From contig JAEYTB010000175.1 in assembly GCA_023434205.1 (NCBI GenBank), positions 1 through 32,439 on the forward strand: a stretch of DNA of 32,439 nt, written 5' to 3'. The position numbers and the translations under genes are program-made. The stretch is from Planctomycetota bacterium. Its GTDB lineage: Bacteria > Planctomycetota > Phycisphaerae > Phycisphaerales > UBA1924. The notes under the pieces were generated by a model that worked only from the letters and a program-made list of their open reading frames with translations, ran no database searches and was not told the DNA's origin. Position 1 is the stretch's first letter. Each line of letters starts with the position of its first letter. This document shows positions 8,019 through 16,220 of this stretch, in pieces.

Positions 8019-10886
8019 TCAGTTTGTTGGGGATTGGGCGGGGGCCTTTTCCAGGGGCTTCACGACGACGGTGATGGCGGACTCGGGCTTGTAGTACTTC
8101 GCGAACACGGCCTTGAGCTGCTCGGCGGTCAGGGCCTGGAGGGCCTGCGGGTCCGCGGCGATGTTGTCGAGGGTGAGGCCCTTGAAGTCCATCTGGTCCA
8201 GGCGGGTGGCCCAATAGCTGGGCTCCTTCAGGCTCTGCTCGAAGGTCTTCTCGAAGTTGAGCTTGGCCTCGGCCAGCTCTTTCTCGGTCGGGCCCTCCGC
8301 CGCGAACTGGGCGTACATGCTGTGGACTTTCGCCGTGAGGGCGGGGACCTTGTGCGGGTCGGTGGTGGCGCTGGACTGGACCATGCCGAAGCCGGGGAAG
8401 GTGGTGGCGGGGCTGGAGGAGGTGCCGATGCCGTAGACGAGCTGCTCCTTCTCGCGGATCTCGGTGATCATGCGCGTGCTGATGATGCGGCCGGCGAGGG
8501 TGAGGGCCCGGGCATCGTCGGCGTTGCTCGCGTCCGCGGCGTAGAAGCCGCACATGACAAACGCCTGCGGCGTCTGGGTGTCGATCGCGACCTCCGTCGT
8601 CCGCGGGCCCTTGGGGCGCTCGATGGTGCGGAGCTTGGCGAAGGTGTCCTTGCTCACGCGGTCGCGCTTGGGGAGCGAGCCCAGGTAGCGTTCCGCGAGG
8701 GCCTGGGCATCAGCGCGGGTGATGTCGCCGACGATGGTGACCTCGATTGGCGAGGTGCGGATGAGGTTTTCGAGCCACGCCTGTGCCGCGGGGAGCTCGA
8801 TGGCGTTGATGTGCGCGGCGGTCTCGGCCTGGACGCGGGCCTCGGACTCGGGGAAGACGGTGCGGGCGATGACGCGCTGGGCGAAGCGGGCGGGGTTCTT
8901 TTCAGCGGCCTCGATGGACTGGAGCTGCTGGGTCTTCCACTGCGCGAACGCGGCGTCCTCGATCCTGGGCTGGGTGAGGAGCAGGTGCGCGACCTGCATG
9001 CCGGACTCCAGGTCCTCGGGGCTGCCGGCGACGAAGAGGCGCAGGCCGTCGGTGAGGGAGGCTCCGCCGCCGCCGCGTCCGCCCCGGCCCCCGCCCCCGC
9101 CGCCGGAGACGACGACCTTCTTGCCGGTCATGAGGTCGCGGATGTCGGAGGAGGAGAGCTTCTGGGTGGCGGGTCGGCCCAACGGGAGGGCGGCGGCGCC
9201 GGTGATGCCGCGGTTGCCGGCGGTTTCGTGCAGCTCGCCGCCGATGAGGGAGATGGAGATGGTGACGGAGTCCTCGCGCTCGGTCATGTACTTGTGGTGG
9301 ATGCGGACGCCGTTGTCGAGCCAGGCGTTCCAGACACCGGTGGCCTCGTGGGTTGATGCGTCGGCGACCTTGCCAGGGGTGGGAAGCTCGTCCATGAGCG
9401 ACGAGGCGACCTCCGGCTCCTTGTAGGGCGTGGGCTCGGCCTTGAGGGCGGCGAGGCCCAGCTCGAGGAGCTGCGGCTCGGTGGGGACTTCGGCGGAGGT
9501 GGGGAGGACAGCGATGAACGCGGTGTTGCGGGGCTCCATTTCTCTGGCGAAGTGGGCGGAGACCTCGTCGAGCGTGATGCTGGGGAGCAGCTCCTGGAGG
9601 AGGTTGAACTCCTGCTGCGCGGACATGGTGACGGACTCGCGCCCGACATCGCCGTTGATGCGGCCGATGATGGCGCGGGAGGGCGTGGTGGCCTCGCGCC
9701 GGACGGCCTGCTCGGCGGAGCTGAGGATGCGGCGGCGGGTGTTGTCGAGCTCTTTCTGGGTGAAGCCGAACTTGCGGGCGCGCTGGAGCTCGAGGGCGGC
9801 CTCGCGGAGGGCGTCCTTCCACTTGGAGGGCTCGGCGGTGGCGGAGACGCCGCACTGGCGGATGATGTAGGGCGAGTCGTTCATGGAGGCGGAGAGGCGC
9901 ATGAAGGAGGGCCCGCCGCGGGAGACCATGTCGGTCATGCGTGCGTTGAAGCAGGACTGCGCGAGGCGCTCGACGAGGTCGGCGCGGTACTGGGGGATGG
10001 TCTTCGCGGCGGGGCGGGGGACATCGACGCGGGTGATGCTGATGGAGGCGGAGGTGATCTCATCGTCGGTGGCGACGATGGCGTGGGGTTCTTTCGCGGG
10101 GCGGACGAGCAGGTCCTGGCGCGCGGGCTTGGGCTTTTTGGGGAGCGGGCCGAAGGTGTCCTGGATCATGGGGATGACGTCATCGGGCTTGACATCGCCG
10201 ACGATCATGAGCGTGGCGTTGGAGGCGGTGTAGTAGCGGGTCCAGTAGTCGCGGAAGTCCTGCTCGCTGACGGAGTTGATGGTGTCTTCGGTGCCGATGG
10301 TGATGCGCTTGCCGTAGAGGGAGCCGGGCGCGATGCGGTCCATGATGTAGAAGCTGGTGCGCTGCGCGCCGGAGAGGCGGCTGCGGCGCTCTTCCTGGAT
10401 GATCTGGCGCTCGTTCTCGATCTCATCGGGCAGGAGCGAGAGGCGGCCGGTGACATCGGAGAAGAAGAGCAGGCCCTTGCGGAGCAGGTCGGGCGAGCTC
10501 TCGGGCATGGAGAGCTGGTAGACCGTCTCGGTCATGTTGGTGTAGGCGTTCTGGTCGCGCCCGAACTGGAGCCCCATCGACTGGAAGAAGGGGACGAGCG
10601 TGCCGGGCTCGAAGTTCTCCGAGCCGTTGAAGGCCATGTGCTCGAGGTAGTGCGCGATGCCGCGCTGGTGCTCCTGCTCGTTGTTGGAGCCGGTGCCGAA
10701 GTGGACCTGGAGCTCGACGCGGCCCTCGGGCACGTTGTGGCGGCGGATGATGTAGGTGAGGCCGTTGTCGAGCGTGCCGGTGATGAGGCGCGGGTCGGTG
10801 GGCAGCGGCTGGGCGAGGGCGGTCGCCGCGGCGAGGGAGAGGACGATGGCGGGGAGGGTGGGGACGCCGGGGTGGCCTGTAAACAT
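8019..10886 (-). CDS. PqqL-like M16 zinc metalloprotease, exported
   Basis: 955 residues: a signal peptide (cut near A25-Q26), then two M16 halves. The zinc motif H79-x2-E82-H83 lies in GIAHYLEHMAFNG, with the distal glutamate probably E159 in EIENERQIIQEE. The context (SMGLQFGRDQNAYT, then TETVYQLSMPE) closely follows E. coli PqqL and separates it from mitochondrial-processing types. PqqL-like enzymes degrade peptides in the periplasm. The second half begins near 530 and carries a glycine-rich insertion around 590-604 (GGGGGGRGGRGGGG) before the GSPEDLESG segment. ATG 10886 is preceded by AAGGGA. The gene lies 54 bases after lpxC and is joined to pqiA by a one-codon gap, so a role in envelope upkeep is inferred from context. 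Confidence 0.93.
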   Translation of the reverse strand: MFTGHPGVPTLPAIVLSLAAATALAQPLPTDPRLITGTLDNGLTYIIRRHNVPEGRVELQVHFGTGSNNEQEHQRGIAHYLEHMAFNGSENFEPGTLVPFFQSMGLQFGRDQNAYTNMTETVYQLSMPESSPDLLRKGLLFFSDVTGRLSLLPDEIENERQIIQEERRSRLSGAQRTSFYIMDRIAPGSLYGKRITIGTEDTINSVSEQDFRDYWTRYYTASNATLMIVGDVKPDDVIPMIQDTFGPLPKKPKPARQDLLVRPAKEPHAIVATDDEITSASISITRVDVPRPAAKTIPQYRADLVERLAQSCFNARMTDMVSRGGPSFMRLSASMNDSPYIIRQCGVSATAEPSKWKDALREAALELQRARKFGFTQKELDNTRRRILSSAEQAVRREATTPSRAIIGRINGDVGRESVTMSAQQEFNLLQELLPSITLDEVSAHFAREMEPRNTAFIAVLPTSAEVPTEPQLLELGLAALKAEPTPYKEPEVASSLMDELPTPGKVADASTHEATGVWNAWLDNGVRIHHKYMTEREDSVTISISLIGGELHETAGNRGITGAAALPLGRPATQKLSSSDIRDLMTGKKVVVSGGGGGGRGGRGGGGASLTDGLRLFVAGSPEDLESGMQVAHLLLTQPRIEDAAFAQWKTQQLQSIEAAEKNPARFAQRVIARTVFPESEARVQAETAAHINAIELPAAQAWLENLIRTSPIEVTIVGDITRADAQALAERYLGSLPKRDRVSKDTFAKLRTIERPKGPRTTEVAIDTQTPQAFVMCGFYAADASNADDARALTLAGRIISTRMITEIREKEQLVYGIGTSSSPATTFPGFGMVQSSATTDPHKVPALTAKVHSMYAQFAAEGPTEKELAEAKLNFEKTFEQSLKEPSYWATRLDQMDFKGLTLDNIAADPQALQALTAEQLKAVFAKYYKPESAITVVVKPLEKAPAQSPTN

Positions 10887-10940
10887 GGGGTGGTCCCTTC
10901 GGTTGGTGCGTAAAGGCTAGCAGAGAGGGCAAGGGGGGGG

Positions 10941-11825
10941 TTAGAGCGCCTGGTCGGCGAGGACCCTGCGGCACAGCTCGCGGGTAAGGGCGTGGCCGGA
11001 CCTGCGGGCGGTGATGGTGCAGGCAGCGAGGGGGCGGCCCAGCAGGGCGAGGTCGCCGATGAGGTCGAGCAGCTTGTGGCGGGAGGGCTCGTCGGCGGTG
11101 CGCCAGGTGTTGTCGATGGGCCGGCCGTCGTCGCCGATCACGAGCATGTCCGCGGCGGAGAGGTGCGGGAAGAGGCCGGCGCTGCGGGCGGCCCGGGCCT
11201 CGGCGAGCAGCGAGAAGGTGCGGGCGGGGGCGATGTTCTGGGCGTAGGTGTCGGCGGCGTTTGGGGCGGCGGCGTCCCAGGTGGCGGTCTGCGGCGGGAT
11301 GGGCGAGCCGGGGCCGTAGTCCAGCTCGTATGTGAGCGTGCAGGATGCGCTGCCCGCGCCGGGCTCGAGGCGGATGGAGCCGCCGCCGCCGTCGGTGACC
11401 TCGATGACACGCCGGGGCGTGAGGGGCTCCGCAGGTTTGTCGAACTCAACGATGAGGGGCCGCAGCGCCTGCACGAAGGGGAGCGCCGAGCCGTCGAGGA
11501 TCGGGACCTCGGGGCCGTCGATGTCGATGATGGCGTCGGTAATGTGGAGCCCGGCGAGGGCGGAGAGCACGTGCTCGACCGTGCCCACGGCCCAGCCCCC
11601 TATGCCGATGGACGTGTTGCGGATGGGCACGCCCTTGGGCCACTTCGCGGGCAGCCACTCCACGCAGCGGGTGATGTGCGCGGCGGTGGGCCCTCGGCCG
11701 GGCGTGGTGAAGGCCAGGCCCGTCGCGAAGGGCGAGGGCCGGATGGTGAGCGTGGCGGGCGCACCGCTGAAGAGGCCCGGCCCGGAGAACGGCGGCGTGG
11801 GGGTGGACAGGGTGCGGCGGCGGAT
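10941..11825 (-). CDS. lpxC: UDP-3-O-acyl-N-acetylglucosamine deacetylase, probable AUC start
   Basis: A zinc enzyme catalysing the first committed step of lipid A synthesis. About 294 residues. Zinc ligands and catalytic residues are present: E84-H85 (VEHVLSALAGL), H250 and D254 (RHKLLDLIGD), and H278 (SGHAL). The N-terminus IRRRTLSTPTPPFSGPGLFSG matches the family start (E. coli MIKQRTLK...GVGLHTG). No ATG, GTG or TTG exists in frame between the lpxD stop and V55 (GTG 11663), and starting at 11663 would delete the whole first strand region. The codon at the right place is ATC (11825-11823), 8 nt after a perfect AGGAGG (11839-11834) inside the lpxD stop region. CTG 11810 is a weaker alternative. 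lpxD and lpxC are in the same frame, so read-through of the TAG would give a fusion; initiation is favoured because of the ribosome site. There is no fused FabZ domain. Confidence 0.9.
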   Translation of the reverse strand: MRRRTLSTPTPPFSGPGLFSGAPATLTIRPSPFATGLAFTTPGRGPTAAHITRCVEWLPAKWPKGVPIRNTSIGIGGWAVGTVEHVLSALAGLHITDAIIDIDGPEVPILDGSALPFVQALRPLIVEFDKPAEPLTPRRVIEVTDGGGGSIRLEPGAGSASCTLTYELDYGPGSPIPPQTATWDAAAPNAADTYAQNIAPARTFSLLAEARAARSAGLFPHLSAADMLVIGDDGRPIDNTWRTADEPSRHKLLDLIGDLALLGRPLAACTITARRSGHALTRELCRRVLADQAL

Positions 11826-11840
11826 GGGCGGGGCCTCCTA
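11823..11840 (-). promoter_or_regulatory. Perfect Shine-Dalgarno overlapping the lpxD stop, leading to an ATC start
   Basis: Reading the minus strand: TAG (lpxD stop, 11840-11838) runs into AGGAGG (11839-11834), then an 8-base C/G spacer, then ATC (11825-11823). The spacing is suitable for initiation at ATC, and no standard start codon is in range in any frame. Confidence 0.7.
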
Positions 11841-12875
11841 CTCGGGCTTGTCGCGCTTGGTGAGGCGGCGGACGGCGGCGTAGGTGCGGCGGAACTCGGA
11901 GGCGGGAACGGCGGGCACGCCCATCCACGTCGCGCCCGGGGGCATGTCGCTGATGACCGCGGAGCCCGCGGCGAGGCGGGCGCCGGCGCCGATCTCGACG
12001 TTGTCCGAGACGCCCACGCCCCCGCCCAGGATCACGCCGTCGCCCAGCACCGCGGAGCCCGCGATGCCGCACTGGCCGCAGATGATGCAGGCCCGGCCGA
12101 TGCGGACGTTGTGCGCGACCTGCACGAGGTTGTCGATCTTGGTGCCCCGGCCGATGGTGGTGGAGCCGAACTTGGCGCGGTCGATGCAGGAGTTGGCGCC
12201 GATCTCGACGTCGTCGCCGATGACGGCGTTGCCGATGTGCGGGATCTTGACCACGCCCCGGCCGTCGGGGCTGGGGCGGAAGCCGAAGCCGTCGGCGCCG
12301 ACGACCACGCCCGGGTGCAGCAGGCAGCGGGCCCCCACGCGGCAGCGGTCCAGGATGCTCACGTGCGGGTGGAGCGTGGTGGCCTCGCCGACGGACGCGT
12401 CCTTCCCGATGTGGACGTGGGAGACCAGGACGGCGCGGTCGGCGATGGTCGCGCCCGGGCCGACGGTGCAGCAGGGCCCGACGCTCGCGGTGGGCGCGAT
12501 GGCGGCCGTAGGGTCGACGATGGCGGTGGGGTGGACGCCCGGGGCGGGGGGTGTGGGCGCGGGGGCGAAGAGCTCGAGCAGGCGGGCGACGGCGAGGTCG
12601 GCGTCGGGGACGACGAGCAGGGCCCGGGACTCACCGGGCGTGTCGGTCAGGCCCGCGAGGGGGACGTCCTTGCTGACCACCGCGGCGGAGGCGCGGCTGG
12701 CGGCCCAATCTTTGAGGAAGCGCGGGGCGCGGATGAAGCTGAGCTGCCCGGGCACGGCGTGGTCGAGGGACTCCAGGCCGTGGATGCCGATGGAGCCGGG
12801 GCCGATGAGCTGCGCGCCCAGGAGGGCCGCGAGCTGCGCGGTGGTCGTGGGCGGGTTGGGGGCGGGGTCGGGCAT
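11838..12875 (-). CDS. lpxD: UDP-3-O-(3-hydroxyacyl)glucosamine N-acyltransferase
   Basis: Adds the second hydroxyacyl chain to the UDP-glucosamine precursor of lipid A, after LpxC. 345 residues: an N-terminal uridine-binding domain (about 1-105, with LSFIRAPRFLKDW), then a left-handed beta helix of hexapeptide repeats (about 110-315). The catalytic histidine is H255 in NLVQVAHNVRIG, and the GADGFGF motif sits at 193-199. Length and domain order are normal. ATG 12875 lies 6 bases after the skp stop, without a clear ribosome site, so coupling is likely. The stop is TAG and overlaps the lpxC ribosome site. In proteobacteria lpxD is usually followed by fabZ and lpxA; here lpxC takes that place and lpxA/fabZ are not in the window. 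Confidence 0.95.
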   Translation of the reverse strand: MPDPAPNPPTTTAQLAALLGAQLIGPGSIGIHGLESLDHAVPGQLSFIRAPRFLKDWAASRASAAVVSKDVPLAGLTDTPGESRALLVVPDADLAVARLLELFAPAPTPPAPGVHPTAIVDPTAAIAPTASVGPCCTVGPGATIADRAVLVSHVHIGKDASVGEATTLHPHVSILDRCRVGARCLLHPGVVVGADGFGFRPSPDGRGVVKIPHIGNAVIGDDVEIGANSCIDRAKFGSTTIGRGTKIDNLVQVAHNVRIGRACIICGQCGIAGSAVLGDGVILGGGVGVSDNVEIGAGARLAAGSAVISDMPPGATWMGVPAVPASEFRRTYAAVRRLTKRDKPE

Positions 12876-12881
12876 GCGCCG

Positions 12882-13598
12882 TCAGCGGGGCGCGGGGCTG
12901 GTGGGGGCGTTGGGGCTGGGGGCCGGGGGCGTGAGGTTGCCGCCGGTGGGCCGGCGCGAGGCGTACTCGGTGTTCATCAGCGTGATGAGGCGGTCGGTGA
13001 TGTCCAGCGAGTCGCGGGCGAAGAGGATGCGCTTGTTGTCGATCGAGCGCATTACGGCGCCGTCCACGGCGGAGCCCAGCTCGGGCAGGGCCACGCTGCG
13101 GTCGTCCACGAGGACCAGGTCGATGCCCTCGCGCTTGGCGAAGCCGTCGATGGCGGCGGTGGCCTTGGTGTAGAGGGTGGTGATGACGTCACCCTTGGTG
13201 ATGTCGAGCTGGCGCTGGAAGGCCTCGCGCCGGGCCTTGTGGACGGCCATCAGCTCGTTGAGCTCGCTCATGAGTCGGACGCGGGTGGCGTAGTCGTTGG
13301 GGGCGACCTTCACCTTAAGGTCGTTCTCGATGCGGTCGATCTCGTCGCCGGTGACCTTGAGCTTGGCCTCGAGGCTCTCCATGGCGAGCTTGGTGTTGGC
13401 GTTGAGGGCGGCGCGCTCCTCGAGCCCGTTGACCAGCCGCGCGATGTCCACGATCGCAACGGTCACGGGCGGGGGCGGCGGGGCCGTGGGGGAGGAGATG
13501 GCGGTCGGGTAGACCGCGGCGATGGCGAGGAGGGAGACACCGACCACCAGGGCGGCGGTGAGGCGGGAGGTCATCAGTCGCTTCCACGGGCTGAGCAT
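12882..13598 (-). CDS. skp: OmpH/Skp-family periplasmic chaperone
   Basis: 238 residues. An N-terminal hydrophobic signal segment (about 12-30, LTAALVVGVSLLAIAAVYP) is followed by a Pro-rich linker, a strand VTVAIVDIARLVN, and a long charged helical region (about 60-150, with SLEAKLKVTGDEIDRIENDLK and HKARREAFQRQLD) that fits the tentacle coiled coil. It then returns to VDLVLV-type strands (GIDLVLVDDRSVALPE). This layout is that of OmpH/Skp, which holds unfolded outer-membrane proteins for delivery to BamA. The position between bamA and lpxD is the classic one. Two starts are possible: ATG 13598, or ATG 13574, which has GGAAG 6 bases upstream. The C-terminus is Pro/Ser/Thr rich and probably disordered. 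Confidence 0.88.
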   Translation of the reverse strand: MLSPWKRLMTSRLTAALVVGVSLLAIAAVYPTAISSPTAPPPPPVTVAIVDIARLVNGLEERAALNANTKLAMESLEAKLKVTGDEIDRIENDLKVKVAPNDYATRVRLMSELNELMAVHKARREAFQRQLDITKGDVITTLYTKATAAIDGFAKREGIDLVLVDDRSVALPELGSAVDGAVMRSIDNKRILFARDSLDITDRLITLMNTEYASRRPTGGNLTPPAPSPNAPTSPAPR

Positions 13599-13696
13599 GG
13601 GTGCGGGTTCCTATGAGGGGATTGGGGCCCCGGGGGGATGATATGCCGGACGTTAGCCGTTACCAACTTCCCGGTGGGGCCTGCCGATTCCGGGGA

Positions 13697-16153
13697 TCAG
13701 CGGAAGGGTACGTCGACGCTGAAACTGAAGACGCGCCGGCGGTCGGTTTCCTCCTTGAGGAGCGGGAAACCGAAGTCAAAGGCGAGGGGGACTGGGCTGA
13801 GCTGGGGGACGTAGATGCGCAGGCCGGCGCCGATGGAGACGCGGTAGTTGTCGAGGGTGGGCTCGCCGGCGACGGTGCCCGAGTCGATGAAGCCGACGAC
13901 GGAGACGATGTCCTCAAAGACGGGCTGGCGGACCTCGGCGCCGGCGAAGAAGCTGAAGGTGCCGCCGATGGGGTCGTCGCCGACGAGGCCGTTGTCGTTG
14001 CGGATGCCCACAGGGGAGGCGCCGCGGAAGCCAAAGCCGCGGAAGTCCTGGCCGCCGAGGTAGAAGCGTTCGTAGAAGGGGACGTCGGCCTGGTCCTGGG
14101 GGATGTAGCGTGCGGCGGAGGAGAGCTTGAGGGTGGTGGCGCGTCCCAGGACGTCCTCGGAGAGGGCGATGTAGACATCGTAGGTGGCGGTGACCTTGGT
14201 GAAGGCGGACTCGCCGAAGAACTGGTCGACGCCGAACTGAACGCGGTTGCCGCGCTTGGGGAAGCTGATGTCGTCGAAGCTGGAGCGTGAGACCGAGACT
14301 CCGATGGCGGTCTGGAGGCGCTGGTCCTCCACGGCGTAGTAGTCGGTGGGGGCGTCGGCGTCGATGGAGGTGAGCTCGACCTGCTCGATGCGGAGGGGGA
14401 TGGAGAGGTTCCAGCGCGAGCCGAAGCGCTGGCCGACGGAGAAGATCATGCCGACGCGCTGCTCGTCGTAGGCGCGGAACTCGCGGTTGCGGTAGAAGGC
14501 GCGGGCGCTGCCGGAGTAGTCGGTGCCGAAGACGGAGGGGTCGGCGAGGGAGGCGGAGAGCTCGTTGACCTCGGTGCCGGGGAGGGCGGAGAGGGTGAAG
14601 GTCTGGCCGCCGCCGCGGAAGGCGTTGCCGCGGAGGAACTCGCCGAAGGTGTCGGGGGTGTCGCTGAGGTCGAAGTTGGTCTGCTGGATGGAGATCTGGC
14701 CGACGAGGCCGCCGTCGGAGCCGACCGATCCGCCGAAGATGAACTTGCCGGTGTTGGTTTCCTCGACCTGGACGAGCACGTCGCGGTAGCCGGGGTTGTC
14801 GAGGTCCTCGGGCTGAAGGGTGACCTTGACGCCCGAGGGGTTGAAGAGGCGGGTGTTCTTGAGGCGGCGCTCGGTCTCGCGGACCTGGGTGGTGTCGAGG
14901 GGGCGGTCGGGCAGGACGGTGACGTGCTGGCGGATGACGTCGTCGCGGGTGATGTCGTTGCCCTGGATTTCGACGGCGCCGGTCTTCCAGGCGCGGCCCT
15001 GCTGAACGACCAGGACGACATCGACGAAGGGCTGCTGGGTGTCGCGGCTCTCGCGCTTGGAGACCTGCGCATCGGCGTAGCCCATGATGCCGTAGGCGTC
15101 GCGGACGGAGTCGACGGCCTTCTTGAGGCCGGCGTCGCTGTACGCGTCGCCGGGCTGGACCTCCATCAGGGCCAGGAGCTGCGCCTCGGTGAAGACGGGG
15201 ACGTCCTCCGGCGCGAGGACCAGGCGGAGGCTTCGGAGGGTGTAGACGCGGCCCTCTTCGATGTTGAAGTTGACGATGGCCTCGCGCCCGTCGGGCGAGG
15301 GGACCAGGTCCCAGTCGACGCGGACGTCGAGGTAGCCCTTGTCGCGGTAGAACTGGATGAGCGATGAGACGTCCAGGGCGAGCTGGTCGGTGTCGACGGG
15401 GGACTTCTTGAGGAGCCAGGCCTCGCGGGTCTTGATGCTGTTGAGCAGCTCGCCGCGGGCGAAGGAGACGCCGCCCTTGAAGTTGACGACCGAGACGCGG
15501 GTGCGTTCGCCCTCGCGGACGCGGAAGAGGACGACGCCGGAGCGGTTGAGCTCTTCCTCGTCGAGGGTGACCAGGGCGTTGTAGTAGCCCTTGTCGCGGT
15601 AGCGTTGCTCGATGCCGCGGGCGATGCGGCCGAGCATGGTCTGATCGACAGGGGCGCCGACCCAGGCCTCGCCGGTTCCGATGAGGTCTTCATCGCTGAA
15701 GGCGCGGTTTCCGACGGTCTGCACGGCGGCGACCAGGGGCTGGGGGTCGAGGATGTAGATGAGCTCGACGGAGCCGTCGACCAGCTCCTGCACGCGGCTC
15801 TCGACGCGCTTGAAGCGGCCCAGGCGGTTGAGTCGGGCGATGTCGTCGCTGACGAGCGCGGCGGAGAAGGGCGAGCTCTCGCGCAGGCGCAGGGAGTTGC
15901 GCGCGAGGTTCTCGGTGACGGGGTCGAGCGGCGGGCCGGGGAGGAGCTCGCCCGCGGCGTCGGGGGCGGCGCGGTCGGGCTGGCGCAGCGTGATCTTGCG
16001 GATCAGCTTGCCCTCGAAGGGTTCGAGCTCGGGCGGCACGGCGGGCAGCGGGGGCGCGGAGGGGGGCGGGGGCTCGGGCTGGGCGAGCGCCCTGCCGGTG
16101 GTGGCCCAGAGGGCGGCGCCGAGCATCAGGAGTGTGGAACGGGGGACGGGCAT
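13697..16153 (-). CDS. bamA: Outer membrane protein assembly factor BamA
   Basis: 818 residues: a signal peptide (cut near A24-Q25), a Pro-rich linker, several POTRA domains (about 45-460; see RKITLRQPD, AVQTVGNRAFSDEDL, RDKGYYNALVTLDEEE, SVVNFKGGVSF, RDKGYLDVRVDW, AVEIQGNDITRDDVIRQH), then a 16-strand-type barrel (about 480-818). The lid-loop motif is FRGFGFRG near 704-711. It folds and inserts beta-barrel proteins into the outer membrane. The chain ends VDVPFR, so the usual final aromatic residue is shifted by one. The skp gene follows after 98 bases, and this gene probably heads the minus-strand cluster. The start ATG 16153 lacks a ribosome site, and a candidate promoter lies only a few bases upstream, so the message may be nearly leaderless. 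Confidence 0.95.
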   Translation of the reverse strand: MPVPRSTLLMLGAALWATTGRALAQPEPPPPSAPPLPAVPPELEPFEGKLIRKITLRQPDRAAPDAAGELLPGPPLDPVTENLARNSLRLRESSPFSAALVSDDIARLNRLGRFKRVESRVQELVDGSVELIYILDPQPLVAAVQTVGNRAFSDEDLIGTGEAWVGAPVDQTMLGRIARGIEQRYRDKGYYNALVTLDEEELNRSGVVLFRVREGERTRVSVVNFKGGVSFARGELLNSIKTREAWLLKKSPVDTDQLALDVSSLIQFYRDKGYLDVRVDWDLVPSPDGREAIVNFNIEEGRVYTLRSLRLVLAPEDVPVFTEAQLLALMEVQPGDAYSDAGLKKAVDSVRDAYGIMGYADAQVSKRESRDTQQPFVDVVLVVQQGRAWKTGAVEIQGNDITRDDVIRQHVTVLPDRPLDTTQVRETERRLKNTRLFNPSGVKVTLQPEDLDNPGYRDVLVQVEETNTGKFIFGGSVGSDGGLVGQISIQQTNFDLSDTPDTFGEFLRGNAFRGGGQTFTLSALPGTEVNELSASLADPSVFGTDYSGSARAFYRNREFRAYDEQRVGMIFSVGQRFGSRWNLSIPLRIEQVELTSIDADAPTDYYAVEDQRLQTAIGVSVSRSSFDDISFPKRGNRVQFGVDQFFGESAFTKVTATYDVYIALSEDVLGRATTLKLSSAARYIPQDQADVPFYERFYLGGQDFRGFGFRGASPVGIRNDNGLVGDDPIGGTFSFFAGAEVRQPVFEDIVSVVGFIDSGTVAGEPTLDNYRVSIGAGLRIYVPQLSPVPLAFDFGFPLLKEETDRRRVFSFSVDVPFR

Positions 16154-16164
16154 CGTGGGTCAGG

Positions 16165-16193
16165 ACAATACCCTGCAAAGCTGGTGGGCACAA
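16165..16193 (-). promoter_or_regulatory. Candidate promoter of bamA
   Basis: On the minus strand, TTGTGC (16193-16188) and TATTGT (16170-16165) are separated by 17 bases. The match to the sigma-70 consensus is partial (3/6 and 4/6). A start from here would leave almost no leader before ATG 16153. The 67-base gap to the divergent Uma2 gene is the only space available for both promoters. Confidence 0.3.
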
Positions 16194-16220
16194 ACCAGGT
16201 GCGTTGGGTATCCTTCAGGC

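Noticed and set aside
10941..11663. lpxC starting at GTG 11663.
   Set aside because: It would delete about 54 residues including the conserved first strand (RTLSTP..FSGPGLFSG), which is present and in frame upstream.
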